The notes beneath the pieces are model-generated. The model was given only the letters and a program-made list of their open reading frames with translations. It was not told the DNA's origin and ran no database searches. A stretch of DNA of 64,000 bases, from contig JAGVSM010004256.1 of assembly GCA_022494885.1 (NCBI GenBank), forward strand, positions 310,001-374,000. The letters are read 5' to 3'. The stretch is from Micrasema longulum (Eukaryota; Arthropoda; Insecta; Trichoptera; Brachycentridae). Positions 22,381 to 32,195 of the stretch are shown one piece after another. Every line of letters begins with the position of its first letter. Positions within the stretch are counted from its first letter, which is position 1. Both the position numbers and the translations under genes were made by a program.

Positions 22381-24221
22381 TAAATTAGATTAGAATAAGG
22401 ATTAAATAATGTTGTGAGTATTGATTGATCGTTTTAGTATCTTTCTGATGTTTTAATTTTATCAGTAATCATTAGAGTTTAAGTCGTTTTCAATGTTTCT
22501 TTTTTCTTTAATTTTTTGATTCAGTAGTTATAATGATACTATTAAAAAATTAGTAATTAAAAAATAAATCAACTGGTTTATTATTATATTAAGCTTATAT
22601 GTATTATACAAAAAAACATTAAAAACTATAATGTTCATGGCAAAAATGTTTGTAAAAAATTACATAAAACGCCCATTTATTTTTCAAAATATGCATTAAC
22701 AATACTAAAACGGGTAAAATCTTATTTTTATACCTGAATTTAGCCCCTATTAGACCTGAATTAATTCCTTTTTATATAATTTTTTTTTTTTTTCATTTTT
22801 TATTTCATTTAAATTATTTATTGACAATTCTTGATGGAATTCCATTGTAATGATGTAATAACTTATATTTACATATAAGTTATTAAATATATATTCTGGT
22901 GTATATATTTAAGAAATTATGAAATTTTTTTGGTATTTATAATAGGGAAATATCACTTTTTTTACATTTCAAAGTAATAAAGGTCTACAAAATACTGTAC
23001 GGTAAAAAAAAATTTTTGGCTGATTATTAGTAGCATAAAAAATATTTTTAAACTTGTAATTTTGAATTCCCGCAAAAACAGTCATTCCACTAGCCACGCC
23101 CCCAATACGTCACGATTCATGAATATTTGTTTCTGGTCATTCAAACTTGTTTACAACATTGTTACGAATCTCTGTCAGACGTCACGACTACCAAGGCCAA
23201 ACATGTCGCGTTTTTCTAGCAACGTATTTTTATTAAATTTCTTTTTTACATTTATGTATGAAAACATCTCTCCACAATATGCATATTTATTTCGAAAATA
23301 CAATATTAATCCATTTCATATATTTTTATCTGTATTTCCCTATTGTTTTTTTATCTTTTGTACTTTTGTATAAATTGATTAACGTTATTTTTTTATAAAC
23401 AATGGTTCTTAAACTTTAAAATGTGTTTTTATTTAACAAAATATGTTTATTCAACCAAATTGATTTCATTTTACTGAAATATGTTTAAAAGTTTTCTTAC
23501 ATATCATTGATAAAGATGACGGAAATTTGCTCCAAAACAAACAAACCAGTCAATAGTCAGCTGTCATAGTAAAAACAAACTTTTTTGAATAATGGTGAAT
23601 ATCGACGCTTAAAAAAAACAGCGACGTACTCAGGGATTCCAGTAATAAAAAAAATAAACTCGTCGCTTTTGAATTTCGATAGGTACGAGGGGAAAAAATC
23701 TTAAAATTCATTAATGAACACCCGGGCTGAAAGGGTAAAATTAGTAAGTTCAATGGTCAGTTAGCGTTAATATGTTTTATTTCTAAGTGATACTTTTTAT
23801 TCCAATATTTCGAAAACTGCATAATAAACAAAGTTCCTGAACTGCAATCGTTAAAATTCTGCAGCAATTTGAGGCTAAAGTTTAAAGTTCGCTCACAAAT
23901 ACGGTGGATTTATTTTCAACTGCATAAAAGCTTTCGCAGCGAAAATATATCACTGGAAATGGTAGAGCTTACCAATTTTATTGACTCTTTCTCCTATTGT
24001 TAGGAGCATAATGCGGGTTCAATCTTTCCCAGAAACTACAGATTGAACTGAGAAACGTCAATACTTTTGACTCTTCAGATATCTATGAAAAATTCATTAT
24101 AACAGTAAAGGGCTAAAAGTTCTATATTGGATTGTTCTGAAAGGGCCAAAGAGAAAATGGGGAAATTCAATATTTAATTAAGAATGATTTTAATTGATTT
24201 CGTTCATTTTCAGATATATTT
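22381..24221. other. Mostly AT-rich; a repeat shared with 58950-59048 at 22826-22905
   Basis: 22826-22905 (CAATTCTTGATGGAATTCCA..., then a palindrome ATAACTTATATTTACATATA-AGTTAT) shares its two halves with 58950-59048, where the second half is inverted. 23050-23200 is less AT-rich and holds CCACGCCCCC, TACGTCACG and GACGTCAC within 100 bp, a combination seen in promoters, but no transcript is evident. The 103-codon frame there is unrecognised. Confidence 0.35.
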
Positions 24222-24352
24222 GGCCTCTATACGTCGGCCAAGACGCTTGACTCTCACATGGAAGGTTCTGAGTTTGATTCACGGTGAAGACATTAAAAAA
24301 TAAAAACCATTTCTCAAGCCTGAATATTGCCCTGTAATTTACTTTTGTAATT
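24222..24352 (+). mobile_element. SINE-1 copy, diverged
   Basis: GGCCTCTATACGTCGGCCAA (head), GGTTCTGAGTTTGATTCACG (B box) and CTCAAGCCTGAATATTGCCC (body) follow the SINE-1 order. The tail is short. Confidence 0.6.
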
Positions 24353-24774
24353 AAGGATCGTTTTTTCAAAATACTATATTCGCCCAGCGTGGCAATTTGA
24401 GTTTTTTTTTAATATTTAAATCCAGTATTGATACGCATCGATTACCTTAAAAAAACACTAAAACACGCTAAAAACAGACATTTTTTAATTTTAAAATCTT
24501 GTTGTTTTTTCATAAGCCGATATTGTATCGTGTATATTGATCAATAATTTAATAATTTATATTGGGTGCTAATCAAATATAAAAGAAAATTATAAACTAA
24601 ATATAAATTATACATTAGATTACCTTCAGGCTTAGTCGTAAGGTGTAATTTTAATAAATAAAAATTGTTTACACGATTTGACACGAATCACAAAAAACCC
24701 TCTTCTGAAATACTATGTTTCAAGCAAATGCTGAGTTCTAAAAAAACTGGGTTCTCAATTAGGCCTCCTTGTCA
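24353..24774. other. No recognised feature
   Basis: AT-rich, nothing supported. Confidence 0.4.
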
Positions 24775-25125
24775 AAGTTTCCTTAAAAAATGTACAAAAA
24801 AAAAACGTTTCAATAAAACGGACTAATTTGAACAACGTCATTGGTTCATATAAATCAACCAATGATTAGAGAGTTATGGAAGATTTCCTGTTTGCTTGCC
24901 GTGAATGAACCAAACGGCAGAACTTATCGTGAATAAGCGGAAGAGAACCTCTGACGTCACATACGGAGTTATTTCAGAAATGGGAAACTTTAAACAACCG
25001 TAGCGCTGATAATACGATATATAAAAATTAAAGAATTTTTTTTTCCGCTTAGTTTAATAGTATATTAACAAACAAAAAAACCACTTAACTTCTTTATTGA
25101 AATCAACGTGCCAAGAAAATAATAG
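24775..25125 (+). repeat. RF-B copy
   Basis: Matches 36460-36790 and, inverted, 37960-38400 and 42960-43097. Marks are TTTGAACAACGTCATTGGTT, ATAAATCAACCAATGA, GAACCAAACGGCAGAACTTA, CTCTGACGTCACATACGGAG and CGTAGCGCTGATAATACGAT. The short sequence TCATTGGTT...AACCAATGA forms a small hairpin. No coding potential. Termini and class unresolved. Confidence 0.7.
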
Positions 25126-25647
25126 CCTTGTCATTTGAGTGGTAAACTTAACCTTTAAACTGTATATTTATTTAAATCTGTAAGTACAAAGAATTAATAT
25201 TTTGGCGGACTTATTGCTTGCAATATCTTCCAGCCAATTAAAAAAACAGACGGGTCAAGAGAACAGTTTGTCAAAAAAATTCTATCAAAAACAAAATAAA
25301 TATTAAAATATGTCTCTTTTGATATTTATTTTGTTTGAATACACATGAAAAAACCTAATTAATGAAAAACAACAGCTGTTTAAATATATAGAGCTGTTAG
25401 TTGTCCAAACTACATATTTATGTTCAGTTTATAATAACACCTTTAGATAGAAGGATCTTTGCCTTCCGAAACTAGTAGTGAATGAAATTAAACTCAAGTG
25501 GTCTAAGAATCAAGTGTTTTATTAATTACAAATTTAATCATGTTAGTCCACAAAGTTAATGCTGATTCAGTCAATAGTAACATTTTCAAAATATAATCCT
25601 GTGAACTATCATCATAATATATTTTTTTACGATTCGCAAATTGTTAG
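25126..25647. other. No recognised feature
   Basis: AT-rich, nothing supported. Confidence 0.4.
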
Positions 25648-25911
25648 AAAAAACCTCAGAGTAATAATTCGCTAGAGACGCCCTTGGCTATATTACATAG
25701 AATAAAAACGTTTCAAATTGTTGGTTTGGTTTTTAGTTTAACAACAAACGTGTAACGGACGGTTTTTGTTGGCGCTTGCGATTCTCGACTTGAGTATCTA
25801 CGGCCTATTGTATTGCTGTAAAATGTAGCTCACTTTGTGGCTGATAATCTTAGAATGGTTTTTGTCCATATGGGCAACTCTATTAGCCAGTGGCGTGTTA
25901 TTACTAAGTTA
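25648..25911 (+). repeat. RF-C copy
   Basis: Direct match over the full length to 44832-45082: CTCAGAGTAATAATTCGCTA, ACAACAAACGTGTAAC, a TACGGCCTATTGTATT segment and the shared end GCCAGTGGCGTGTT. Both copies have the same orientation and similar ends, so the boundaries are probably real. No open frame. The CAGTGGCGT end is reminiscent of hAT-type termini, but the opposite end does not mirror it well. Confidence 0.65.
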
Positions 25912-26519
25912 TTATTAAGAAGATTAACAAACACAGATTTACATTGTTTTTATTTAAACACCATCTAAATAACACATGTACTACGAATGTAGTACGTGTA
26001 TTTATTATTATAACATAAAAATAGAAATGGGTCATATTTCTGTTCGCTTATTTTGAGAGCTTTGAACTTTTGAAGTTGTTTTTACGATTCAAGCAGTGCC
26101 TTATCTTTATGGTGGAACATGATGGGATATTAAAATTATATTTTGCTTATACATACTACCACCATGAAAGCCATCGTAATAATTGAAAAATTTAAGAGCC
26201 ATAAAATGAAAGATGAAGCGCGGAAAAACCTTGCATAGATTTTTATATAGCAGCATGAATTAAGATTTTCTATCGCGGAATTGATGGAAAATTATATGGC
26301 CCTGGTAAGAAAATAAAAAGCTTTGGTTTTAAAGGTTCAAAGTTCCCATCGGGTTTTTTATGCTGAATATTAAAGTTTTTTTTACTAATTTAATTCGTTA
26401 TTATTATCACGTTGATAGAGATGTTACATATTTTCAGCTATTTCAATGTTTTACTTGGTACCTAGTACCCAGTTCTTACTAGGAGAAATTTCCTTTCGAA
26501 AGAAGTGAGTATATTACAA
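25912..26519. other. No recognised feature
   Basis: AT-rich, nothing supported. Confidence 0.4.
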
Positions 26520-26640
26520 CAGACACAGAAAGCGTTTTGGAGAAGAAAATATTTAAGTTTAAGCATTTACAGGGCTTATGGCGTATCATTGGTTAAGCTG
26601 AAAATGATTTAACCCTCTCTGGCTCTAGGGAATTGATCAA
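26520..26640 (-). mobile_element. Strongly diverged RF-A fragment
   Basis: ACAACAGACACAGAAAG, GCATTTACAGGGCTTATGG and ATCATTGGTTAAGCTG follow the minus-strand RF-A order. Its divergence makes the call tentative. Confidence 0.45.
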
Positions 26641-26741
26641 TTTCAACAGAGATAAATTTTAATCGATAAAAAAAAATAAGAAATACGAATGTCCAAACAT
26701 AATTAGAATAGAGAATGTTGGATTGTGTATTAAGTAACCAC

Positions 26742-26812
26742 TTAAGATGAAACGCGGTCTCACTTTTCTTTGTAAAAACGTATTACCGTATTTTCTCTAT
26801 GGGTTATGACAT
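26742..26812 (-). repeat. RF-D fragment
   Basis: GAAACGCGGTCTCACTTTTC followed by TTTGTAAAAACGTATTACCG matches the end of RF-D (compare 17342-17398). It stops where a LINE begins. Confidence 0.6.
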
Positions 26813-26849
26813 TATGGCAATGTTTTGTTTAATATTATTGCTCATTGCA

Positions 26850-27600
26850 CAAATTGCTTTCATGATGGTATATCTAATTCCTGTAACTGCGAACTTATAG
26901 CAGTTGTAGAAGAGTACAAGTATTTGGGTATTTTTACAGACCGTAATTTTAAATAGGATTGTCAAATATTTAAACTTTGCGATCGATTGCGGACTCCGGT
27001 GAGAATACTTATTATAAGTTATCTTTTATTTTGCCTTAAAGCACTCTAAAAAATATTTATTTTTCTTTAGTAGAATCAATTATAAGATATGGCATAAAGC
27101 CGTGGGGACATTAAACTAAAACTAACATTAAAATGATCCAGGCCCTACAGTATTCTATAGTTAAGAGAATTGTACCAGCAGAGATTTACAGACAAAAAAG
27201 TGATAAAGTTCTCCTTTACAAAACACTTAAAATTCTGTCAGTTCGAGGATTACTGTCGCTTTGCATCATTTTAGAACAATTGAATAGAAATCATTTCAAA
27301 ATTCCTCTCAAACATAACCATAATACACGCTTCACGTATAATGATGGTTTGGTAGTACCAAAAATATCTAATAATTATGGTAATAGAACTCCTTATTATT
27401 TAGTACCTAGCATTTTTAATATATTGCCAAAAGAACTTAAATTTAACACACAATGTAACAAAAGCAAAATAAGAGAGTGGCTACTCGATCAAAAGTTTAT
27501 ATATGAATAGTTATTCAACTATTTTATGTGTACATATTTTTTTCAATATATATATTCTTATATAAAAAAAAAACTTTATTTGTATATAATATATAAAACT
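26850..27600 (+). mobile_element. LINE (Jockey/CR1-like) C-terminal region
   Basis: Translation with stops and frameshifts gives VEEYKYLGIFTDRNFK, the region after the reverse-transcriptase catalytic box. ESIIRYGIKPWG follows, then an uninterrupted stretch 27133-27510 (IQALQYSIVKRIVPAEIYRQ..., LLSLCIILEQLNRN, YYLVPSIFNILPKELKF) ending with a stop at 27508-27510. The 'Y..P.+FN.LP' segment is typical of the protein's C-terminus. The catalytic YADD part is not present, so this is a 5'-truncated copy. The 3' UTR probably ends in A/T-rich sequence near 27560-27600. Confidence 0.8.
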
Positions 27601-27650
27601 GATCTTTATTATTTATTTTACACTTTATATACATGTACAATTTATATTTG

Positions 27651-27870
27651 GCTGGCACCGTGGCGCAATTGGTTAGACGGCTATCTGTGAAACTGGCGAC
27701 GCGGGTTCGATTCCCGCCAGTTGCAAGAAAAAAATCGAAGAAAGATTTTTTCCTCAATTGGTCTGGGTGTTGTGGTGTATTTTTCATTACCTCCTTCCAT
27801 ATTCCCTCTATCCTACCTTCTGACAAGCCTCAATGTAGAGGCTTAGCGGGTTATTCCTTTTAAAAATAAT
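27651..27870 (+). mobile_element. SINE-2 (tRNA-derived)
   Basis: A tRNA-like head begins GCTGGCACCG, with A box TGGCGCAATTGG (27661-27672) and B box GGGTTCGATTCCCGCC (27703-27718). The body GTCTGGGTGTTGTGGTG resembles that of SINE-1, and a T/A-rich tail ends near 27870 in a short TA microsatellite. The anticodon arm and acceptor pairing are not those of a functional tRNA, so I call a SINE rather than a tRNA gene. Confidence 0.8.
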
Positions 27871-27889
27871 AATATATATATATATACAT

Positions 27890-28395
27890 ATAAGGGCGGG
27901 TATATTGCCTTTAGGCAATTTCTTCCTACCTACACAAACCGTTCAGTTTGAGAAAATTATAAATACATGAACATATTGAATCTTACAATTTTAAACAAAA
28001 TTAAAAACAAAGATTAACAATATAAAAAAATAACACTTAACTATGAAGAAAGGAGAGGGGATGGGAAGGAAAGAAAATGGATAAAGGAACAACATAAATA
28101 TTTAGATAGTGACATTTCAATGACTTAAATGTAAGTAGGAGCGTCTCTAACATTAGTGGGTAGATTATTCCACAATCGAGTATCTACTACTGTGAAAGAG
28201 GAGGCAAGAAAATTAGAGCGATGAATGGGTATTGAAAGGGTTCTCTCGTTTCTTGAACGAAGGGTTAGCCCATGCTATGATAGAGGTTGGAAGAGCTGTC
28301 TCAGATAAACAGAGGTGATTTTTCCCAATAATGGCGCAGCATAAATCAGCCAAACATCATTACTAATGTGTTCATATACCACTGTTTTTCTTAAA
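27890..28395 (-). mobile_element. LINE 3' end with C-terminal coding remnant
   Basis: The minus strand encodes VVYEHISNDVWLIYAAPLLG, then HGLTLRSRNERTLSIPIHRS, NFLASSFTVVDTRLWNNLP and TNVRDAPT (the RLWN.LP..VR pattern of LINE C-termini). The 3' UTR ends with GTAGGTAGGAAGAAATTGCC and CAATATACCCGCCC at about 27893. A coding-region relative is at 30540-30690. Confidence 0.8.
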
Positions 28396-28500
28396 TTGAA
28401 TGGTTTTGGTAGGTAGGAAGAAATTGACTTAAGGCAATATGCCCACCCTTGTGCATATGTAAATTTTAAATGTATATAAAGTGTTAAAATAAATAAATGG
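28396..28500 (+). mobile_element. Inverted LINE 3' terminus
   Basis: TTGAATGGTTTTGGTAGG, TAGGAAGAAATTGACTTAAG and GCAATATGCCCACCC are a second copy, in opposite orientation, of the LINE terminus at 27893-27960. The junction with the minus-strand coding part (TGTTCATATACCACTG, 28371-28386) also occurs at 34552. Confidence 0.7.
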
Positions 28501-28737
28501 TAAAATGCTCTAGTGTTATACAACCCCTAAATACATGTATGCAATAAATGCATAGTTGGAAATACAAATTAAAAGGTTATATATCGCTATCGAACTATTT
28601 ATCGATGCTGGTTCAGCATGTTTATAAATTTTATAATGCAGTGTAAACCAGAAAACAATTTCCATTGATTCAAACTCATTGCGATCGTAATGTAGAAACG
28701 AAAGCACTTAAGGCCTCTATGTCCAATTGATTTACGA

Positions 28738-29165
28738 AGTCTCCGCTTTGCAGTGGAGGGTCATTATTTCCTCAGAGGTCCGCTGAGGGCCATTGAGAAT
28801 GAAAACTCGATAAGGGCCTGTGAAGCAAAATAGCTTCAGTCCCCGGGGGCTCAACTTGACCTATGGCTCTCTCCTCAAACACATTATACGGCACGAGACA
28901 AGGGGACACGCTCACGTGATTAGGGAGCTGGAGATAGCGAGAACATCAAACGCGGAATAATGGTCTCGACGTTACCTTGCGAATATCGTATTCATTTAAT
29001 ACTAGCAGGAAACAATCGGCCGTCGCCGACAGTCACATGCTAGGAGGTTCGGCCTTTCGGGCCTGCCTTTTAGCCGGCCCTCCAGTCCTCGTTTTATCGG
29101 CCTTACGGGCCTCGATTGATTAGTATCTCGGACGCAAAAATATATCGCCCTTTTGGGCCAATAAA
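28738..29165. other. GC-rich cluster of short hairpins
   Basis: A GC-rich island in AT-rich DNA with at least six short inverted repeats: CCTCAG-AGGTCCG-CTGAGG (28770-28788), TGAAGC-AAAATA-GCTTCA (28821-28838), AGTCCCCGGGGGCT (28838-28851), GGCC-TTTCG-GGCC (29051-29063), TCGGCC-TTACG-GGCCTCGA (29097-29115) and CGCCC-TTTT-GGGCC (29146-29159). No open frame or repeat match in the window. It could be a structured RNA, a conserved non-coding element or an unrecognised transposon. Confidence 0.45.
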
Positions 29166-29202
29166 GTGATTCTGTGCAACGTTGAAGTTTTTGACTTAAA
29201 AT

Positions 29203-29755
29203 TTAACAACAGAGATGGAGATCATTATAAAGTGGGAAATATGAAATTATAGCCATGTACAGACCTGGTGACCTGTCATTGGCTGGTTTAAGTAGTCATT
29301 TTACACACTGTGTAACATTTACGATATTGCTCGTATTATAATATCCATCGTTATTACTTTCTTTATAATAATAAAAATACGTATTTAGTTTTATTCCACT
29401 TTTATTTATAATTTTTTTCGATGTCGGTCACGACGAAACCCGGTCACTGGTAAAAAAATTATATATATATAAATAAAAATGGAATAAAACTATATAAGTG
29501 TTTTTATTATTTTAATTAAAATGCAGTTCCACCAAGAAATGTCAGTAGAAAAACTCAATATATTTATTACTTTCGTCTATCTGTTGATTTTAGTAAAGTC
29601 AAAGAGCTAACAACCTTTAGTTTTGTAAAGAGATTCATCAGATTGAATTGTTTCCACATCTGTAGTAATTTTGTTAATCTCAATAACTCCCTAGGAGGTG
29701 AAAACTAGTCTTTTGTTTACAAACTTTTGCCTGAACTCAAAATATTGTAATTTAA
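29203..29755 (-). mobile_element. RF-A copy split by a 202-bp hairpin insertion
   Basis: 29203-29361 reads AACAACAGAGATGGAG, GACCTGTCATTGGCTGG, TTTACACACTGTGTAACATT and ATATCCATCGTTATTACTTTC. After the insertion, 29564-29755 continues TTATTACTTTCGTCTATCTG, TTGATTTTAG, AAGAGCTAA and GATTCATCAGATTGAAT. It then has AACTCCCTAGGAGGTG and CTCAAAATATTGT, the RF-A terminal repeat in the opposite orientation to that at the other end. This copy and the 49.7 kb copy are the evidence that RF-A has terminal inverted repeats. Confidence 0.8.
29362..29563 (+). mobile_element. Hairpin insertion with degenerate hammerhead-like core and 11-bp TSD
   Basis: The insertion is bounded by the direct repeat TTATTACTTTC (29351-29361 and 29564-29574) and sits inside RF-A. 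It consists of two ~50-bp inverted arms (TTTTATTCCACTTTTATTTA and TAAATAAAAATGGAATAAAA). Between them lies TCGATGTCGGTCACGACGAA followed by ACCCGGTCACTGG, which aligns with the hammerhead-like core at 16501-16540 (CGACATC, TTTC, CCGGTCACTG). An 11-bp duplication is unusual for Tc1-mariner MITEs and fits retroposition or a Penelope-like mechanism better (inference). Confidence 0.75.
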
Positions 29756-30059
29756 ATTTAAATTAAACTTTTCAGTCAAACAACTCATTTTGACATCGCA
29801 TGGTAAGGATTTATTTAAATGACCGTATCCGACAGAGAAGTTTGGATTACTGATTGAAAATGTAAATTTTGTGATATGAGGAAATATCTACAAATATTAT
29901 TATTTTGTCTCAGCGTGGCGCATAAAGAAACAAACCCTATGTTAATCCCTCAAGCTTTAAACAATTCTCTGAAAATGCGATTAAAATGTTCTTTCTGTCC
30001 CTGAATACGATACATTTTTATGAAGATATGTAGTTGTCGAGAGATAATATTTTTTTGTA

Positions 30060-30420
30060 AATTAATTGACTTATTACTACTACTAGTACCATCACACCAT
30101 TTCCCCGTAGGGGTAGGCAGATACGAATGGACCGCCACACACGTCTATCCTGGCATACATTCCTAGCTTCTTCCACATTCATACATCTTGTCCTTCGGTT
30201 CTGTCTGCTTTTGACATGACCAGACTAAAGATTTTGGTTTATCTGATCATGCCACGTCTTCCTTGGTCGTCCTAGTCTCACTTTACCGTTCATTTTCGCC
30301 ATATATACTTGTTTTGCCATTCTTTCGTCGTCCATTCGTTCTACGTGACCAAACCATCTCAGAGACCCTTCCTTAATCTTATCAATTATACTCGAGAATA
30401 AAAATGGTATGCACATATCA
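30060..30420 (-). mobile_element. RTE-like LINE C-terminus (decayed)
   Basis: The minus strand (30225-30416) encodes IIDKIKEGSLRWFGHVERMD, DERMAKQVYMAKMNGKVR, LGRPRKTWHDQI, matching the tail K...G.LRWFGHV.RM......K.....G...GRPR..W.D. The 3' UTR-like part contains CCCCGTAGGGGTAGGCAG (about 30104-30121 on the plus strand), a phrase I associate with lepidopteran LINE debris. Confidence 0.8.
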
Positions 30421-30539
30421 CTTTTTTTTTTTTGAAGAATTTCAATCTTTTCGACTTGTTGTTTTGTATTACCGTCATTTTAGCTTCATGGCGTCAAATT
30501 ACGGAGATATGGAGATATTACGGAGATATTTACGGAGGA

Positions 30540-30690
30540 TAAAGGAACTTTTTAAATATTTAGATAGTGACATTTCAATCTTGACTTAAATGTAAATAAA
30601 GAAGGGGCGTCTCTAACATTAGTGGGAAGATTATTCCACAATCGAGCGGCTACTACTGTGAAAGAGGAGGCAAGAAAATCAGAGCGATGA
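30540..30690 (-). mobile_element. LINE fragment, same family as 27890-28395
   Basis: TTTAAATATTTAGATAGTGA, GCGTCTCTAACATTAGTGGG, GATTATTCCACAATCGAG, TACTACTGTGAAAGAGGAGG and AGAGCGATGA match 28090-28225 closely. The fragment codes for the same SFTVV..RLWNNLPTNVRDAP segment. It lacks the 3' terminus. Confidence 0.8.
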
Positions 30691-30779
30691 CAATAATATA
30701 ATATAATATTCTATGTTCCTTAAGAAATAGTCGAATACAAATATTTAGTAACATTTAGTAAAATGTTTCATTAAATGGT

Positions 30780-30852
30780 ATGAAAAGGGTCGATTGGAAG
30801 AGGCCTTTATCCAACTGTGGAGAAAAAGGCTGAAAAAGAAGAAGAAAATAGG
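30780..30852 (+). mobile_element. RTE-like LINE 3' tip
   Basis: GGTCGATTGGAAGAGGCCTT then TATCCAACTGTGGAGAAAAA encodes EEAFIQLWRKRLKKKKK, the usual last residues of RTE-like proteins (.EAY.QQW...). It is followed by a GAAGAAGAAAAT tail. The 112-codon frame that begins here and runs to 31155 is probably accidental. Confidence 0.6.
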
Positions 30853-31689
30853 CGCAAACCGAACCGTCTTACGGTTGGTATTAAACTAAAAATAAAACCA
30901 AAACTTTTTAACGCTTTTGTTCTATACAAAAGAGCTAAAATGTTTCTTTTGCAAATTGTTTCTCCGACGCCAAAACAATCTTACACAAATGCAAGTACAT
31001 ATCTACAGTTCCATCTTCATAAAATGACAAAATGGTATTTTAAAAGGGAAGAATCACCCTTTCTTACCAGCGCTATCTCACAAACACTAGATAATGCACA
31101 AAAGATAAGTTCAGGAATCGTGTCATGGGTCACGGGTAACGTGCCTTCGGAGTAACGAAACTAATCCACTAGCATCCATCGAGTCAGGAGCAAGTAGCAG
31201 TACTTGCGTGAACAGTTCATGACCAAAAGACGTAGAAATATCCGTAACATCTTTTTTATTTCAACGCTAAGATGTCGAGGGGTGTTAAAATTTATTAAAG
31301 TGATGTTCGTGTTGAAAACTCGGGATGAAAAAAAGGGGCACTGAAGCATATGACCTAGAAAAGGTATTTTATTAGGACATCTTAGGTCCATTTATATAAT
31401 TCTACAAAAAATTCTCGCAATATTCATAGAGCAATGAGAGTCTTGGAGAAAAATTCCTAACAACAGACAAAAAACATTTTATTTTCACTTATTTAGATTT
31501 TTCCGTACCTTTGAATGCCATACAATCAGCGAATTTGAATAGATTTCGAAAAAAATATTTTCTACTACCTAACACACAAATGAACGCACTTTGCAATAAT
31601 TTAAAGGCCCGTTATAAATTTATTCACAGTGATAAAATACATATTTGTGCCATTTTAGCGGGTAAACATTTATTTATCTGTGTCCAGGC
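30853..31689. other. No recognised feature
   Basis: Contains the rest of a 112-codon plus-strand frame (to 31155) without recognisable domains. Confidence 0.4.
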
Positions 31690-32012
31690 GGATGAAGAAT
31701 ACAGTTCTGGATGTGAAATAAAACCAGTACTCTAGAAGAGTGTTTTTGACTCGGTGACTGCTCTAAAGTAAAAATCCTGAATCAGAGAATACCATTATTG
31801 AGCTTCGGGGTTCGATTCCTGGCAGAGTAGACGTAAAATATTGATTTTAAAACGTTTTATAAACTGCAATATTTTTTTGTTCCTGGACTTGCACTTGAAG
31901 CTTAAGTTTGATGAAATTACCTTCATGAAACAGATGATCGAAGAACGCAGTATTTTGTTTACTGACGCTGTGCCCTATGCACCACTTGGTGCGGAAAGAG
32001 GGATGATGATTA
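31690..32012 (+). mobile_element. SINE-4 copy with 5' extension
   Basis: The most complete plus-strand copy: GATGAAGAATACAGTTCTGG, GAAGAGTGTTTTTGACTCGG, B box GGGGTTCGATTCCTGG (about 31807-31822), TGTTCCTGGACTTGCACTTG, ACAGATGATCGAAG, and the 3' end GTGCCCTATGCACCACTTGG-TGCGGAAAGAGGGATGATGA. Confidence 0.8.
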
Positions 32013-32195
32013 TTTTTATTAAATGATTTAAATACGTAGATAGATGCATACGTATAAATAAATAAATATATATTTTTTGAAAAATTTTAAGGATTCAATG
32101 ATAAGGTTCTATAAAATTAGATGTTTTATATGAATGGTAGGGCCAAAAAATGTTCCGAGTTCTTTAAAAGTTTTACTGTAGGTGATTTTTTTACA

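Noticed and set aside
23062..23373. Gene with promoter (CACGCCCCC, TACGTCACG)
   Set aside because: The motifs lie inside the frame rather than upstream of it, and the translation is Phe-rich with no domain.
27651..27725. Functional tRNA gene
   Set aside because: Good A and B boxes, but acceptor and anticodon arms do not pair properly and a SINE body and tail follow. Called SINE-2.
30817..31155. Lysine-rich host protein, 112 codons
   Set aside because: It begins inside an RTE-like LINE 3' tip read in the wrong frame. The rest has no recognisable domain.
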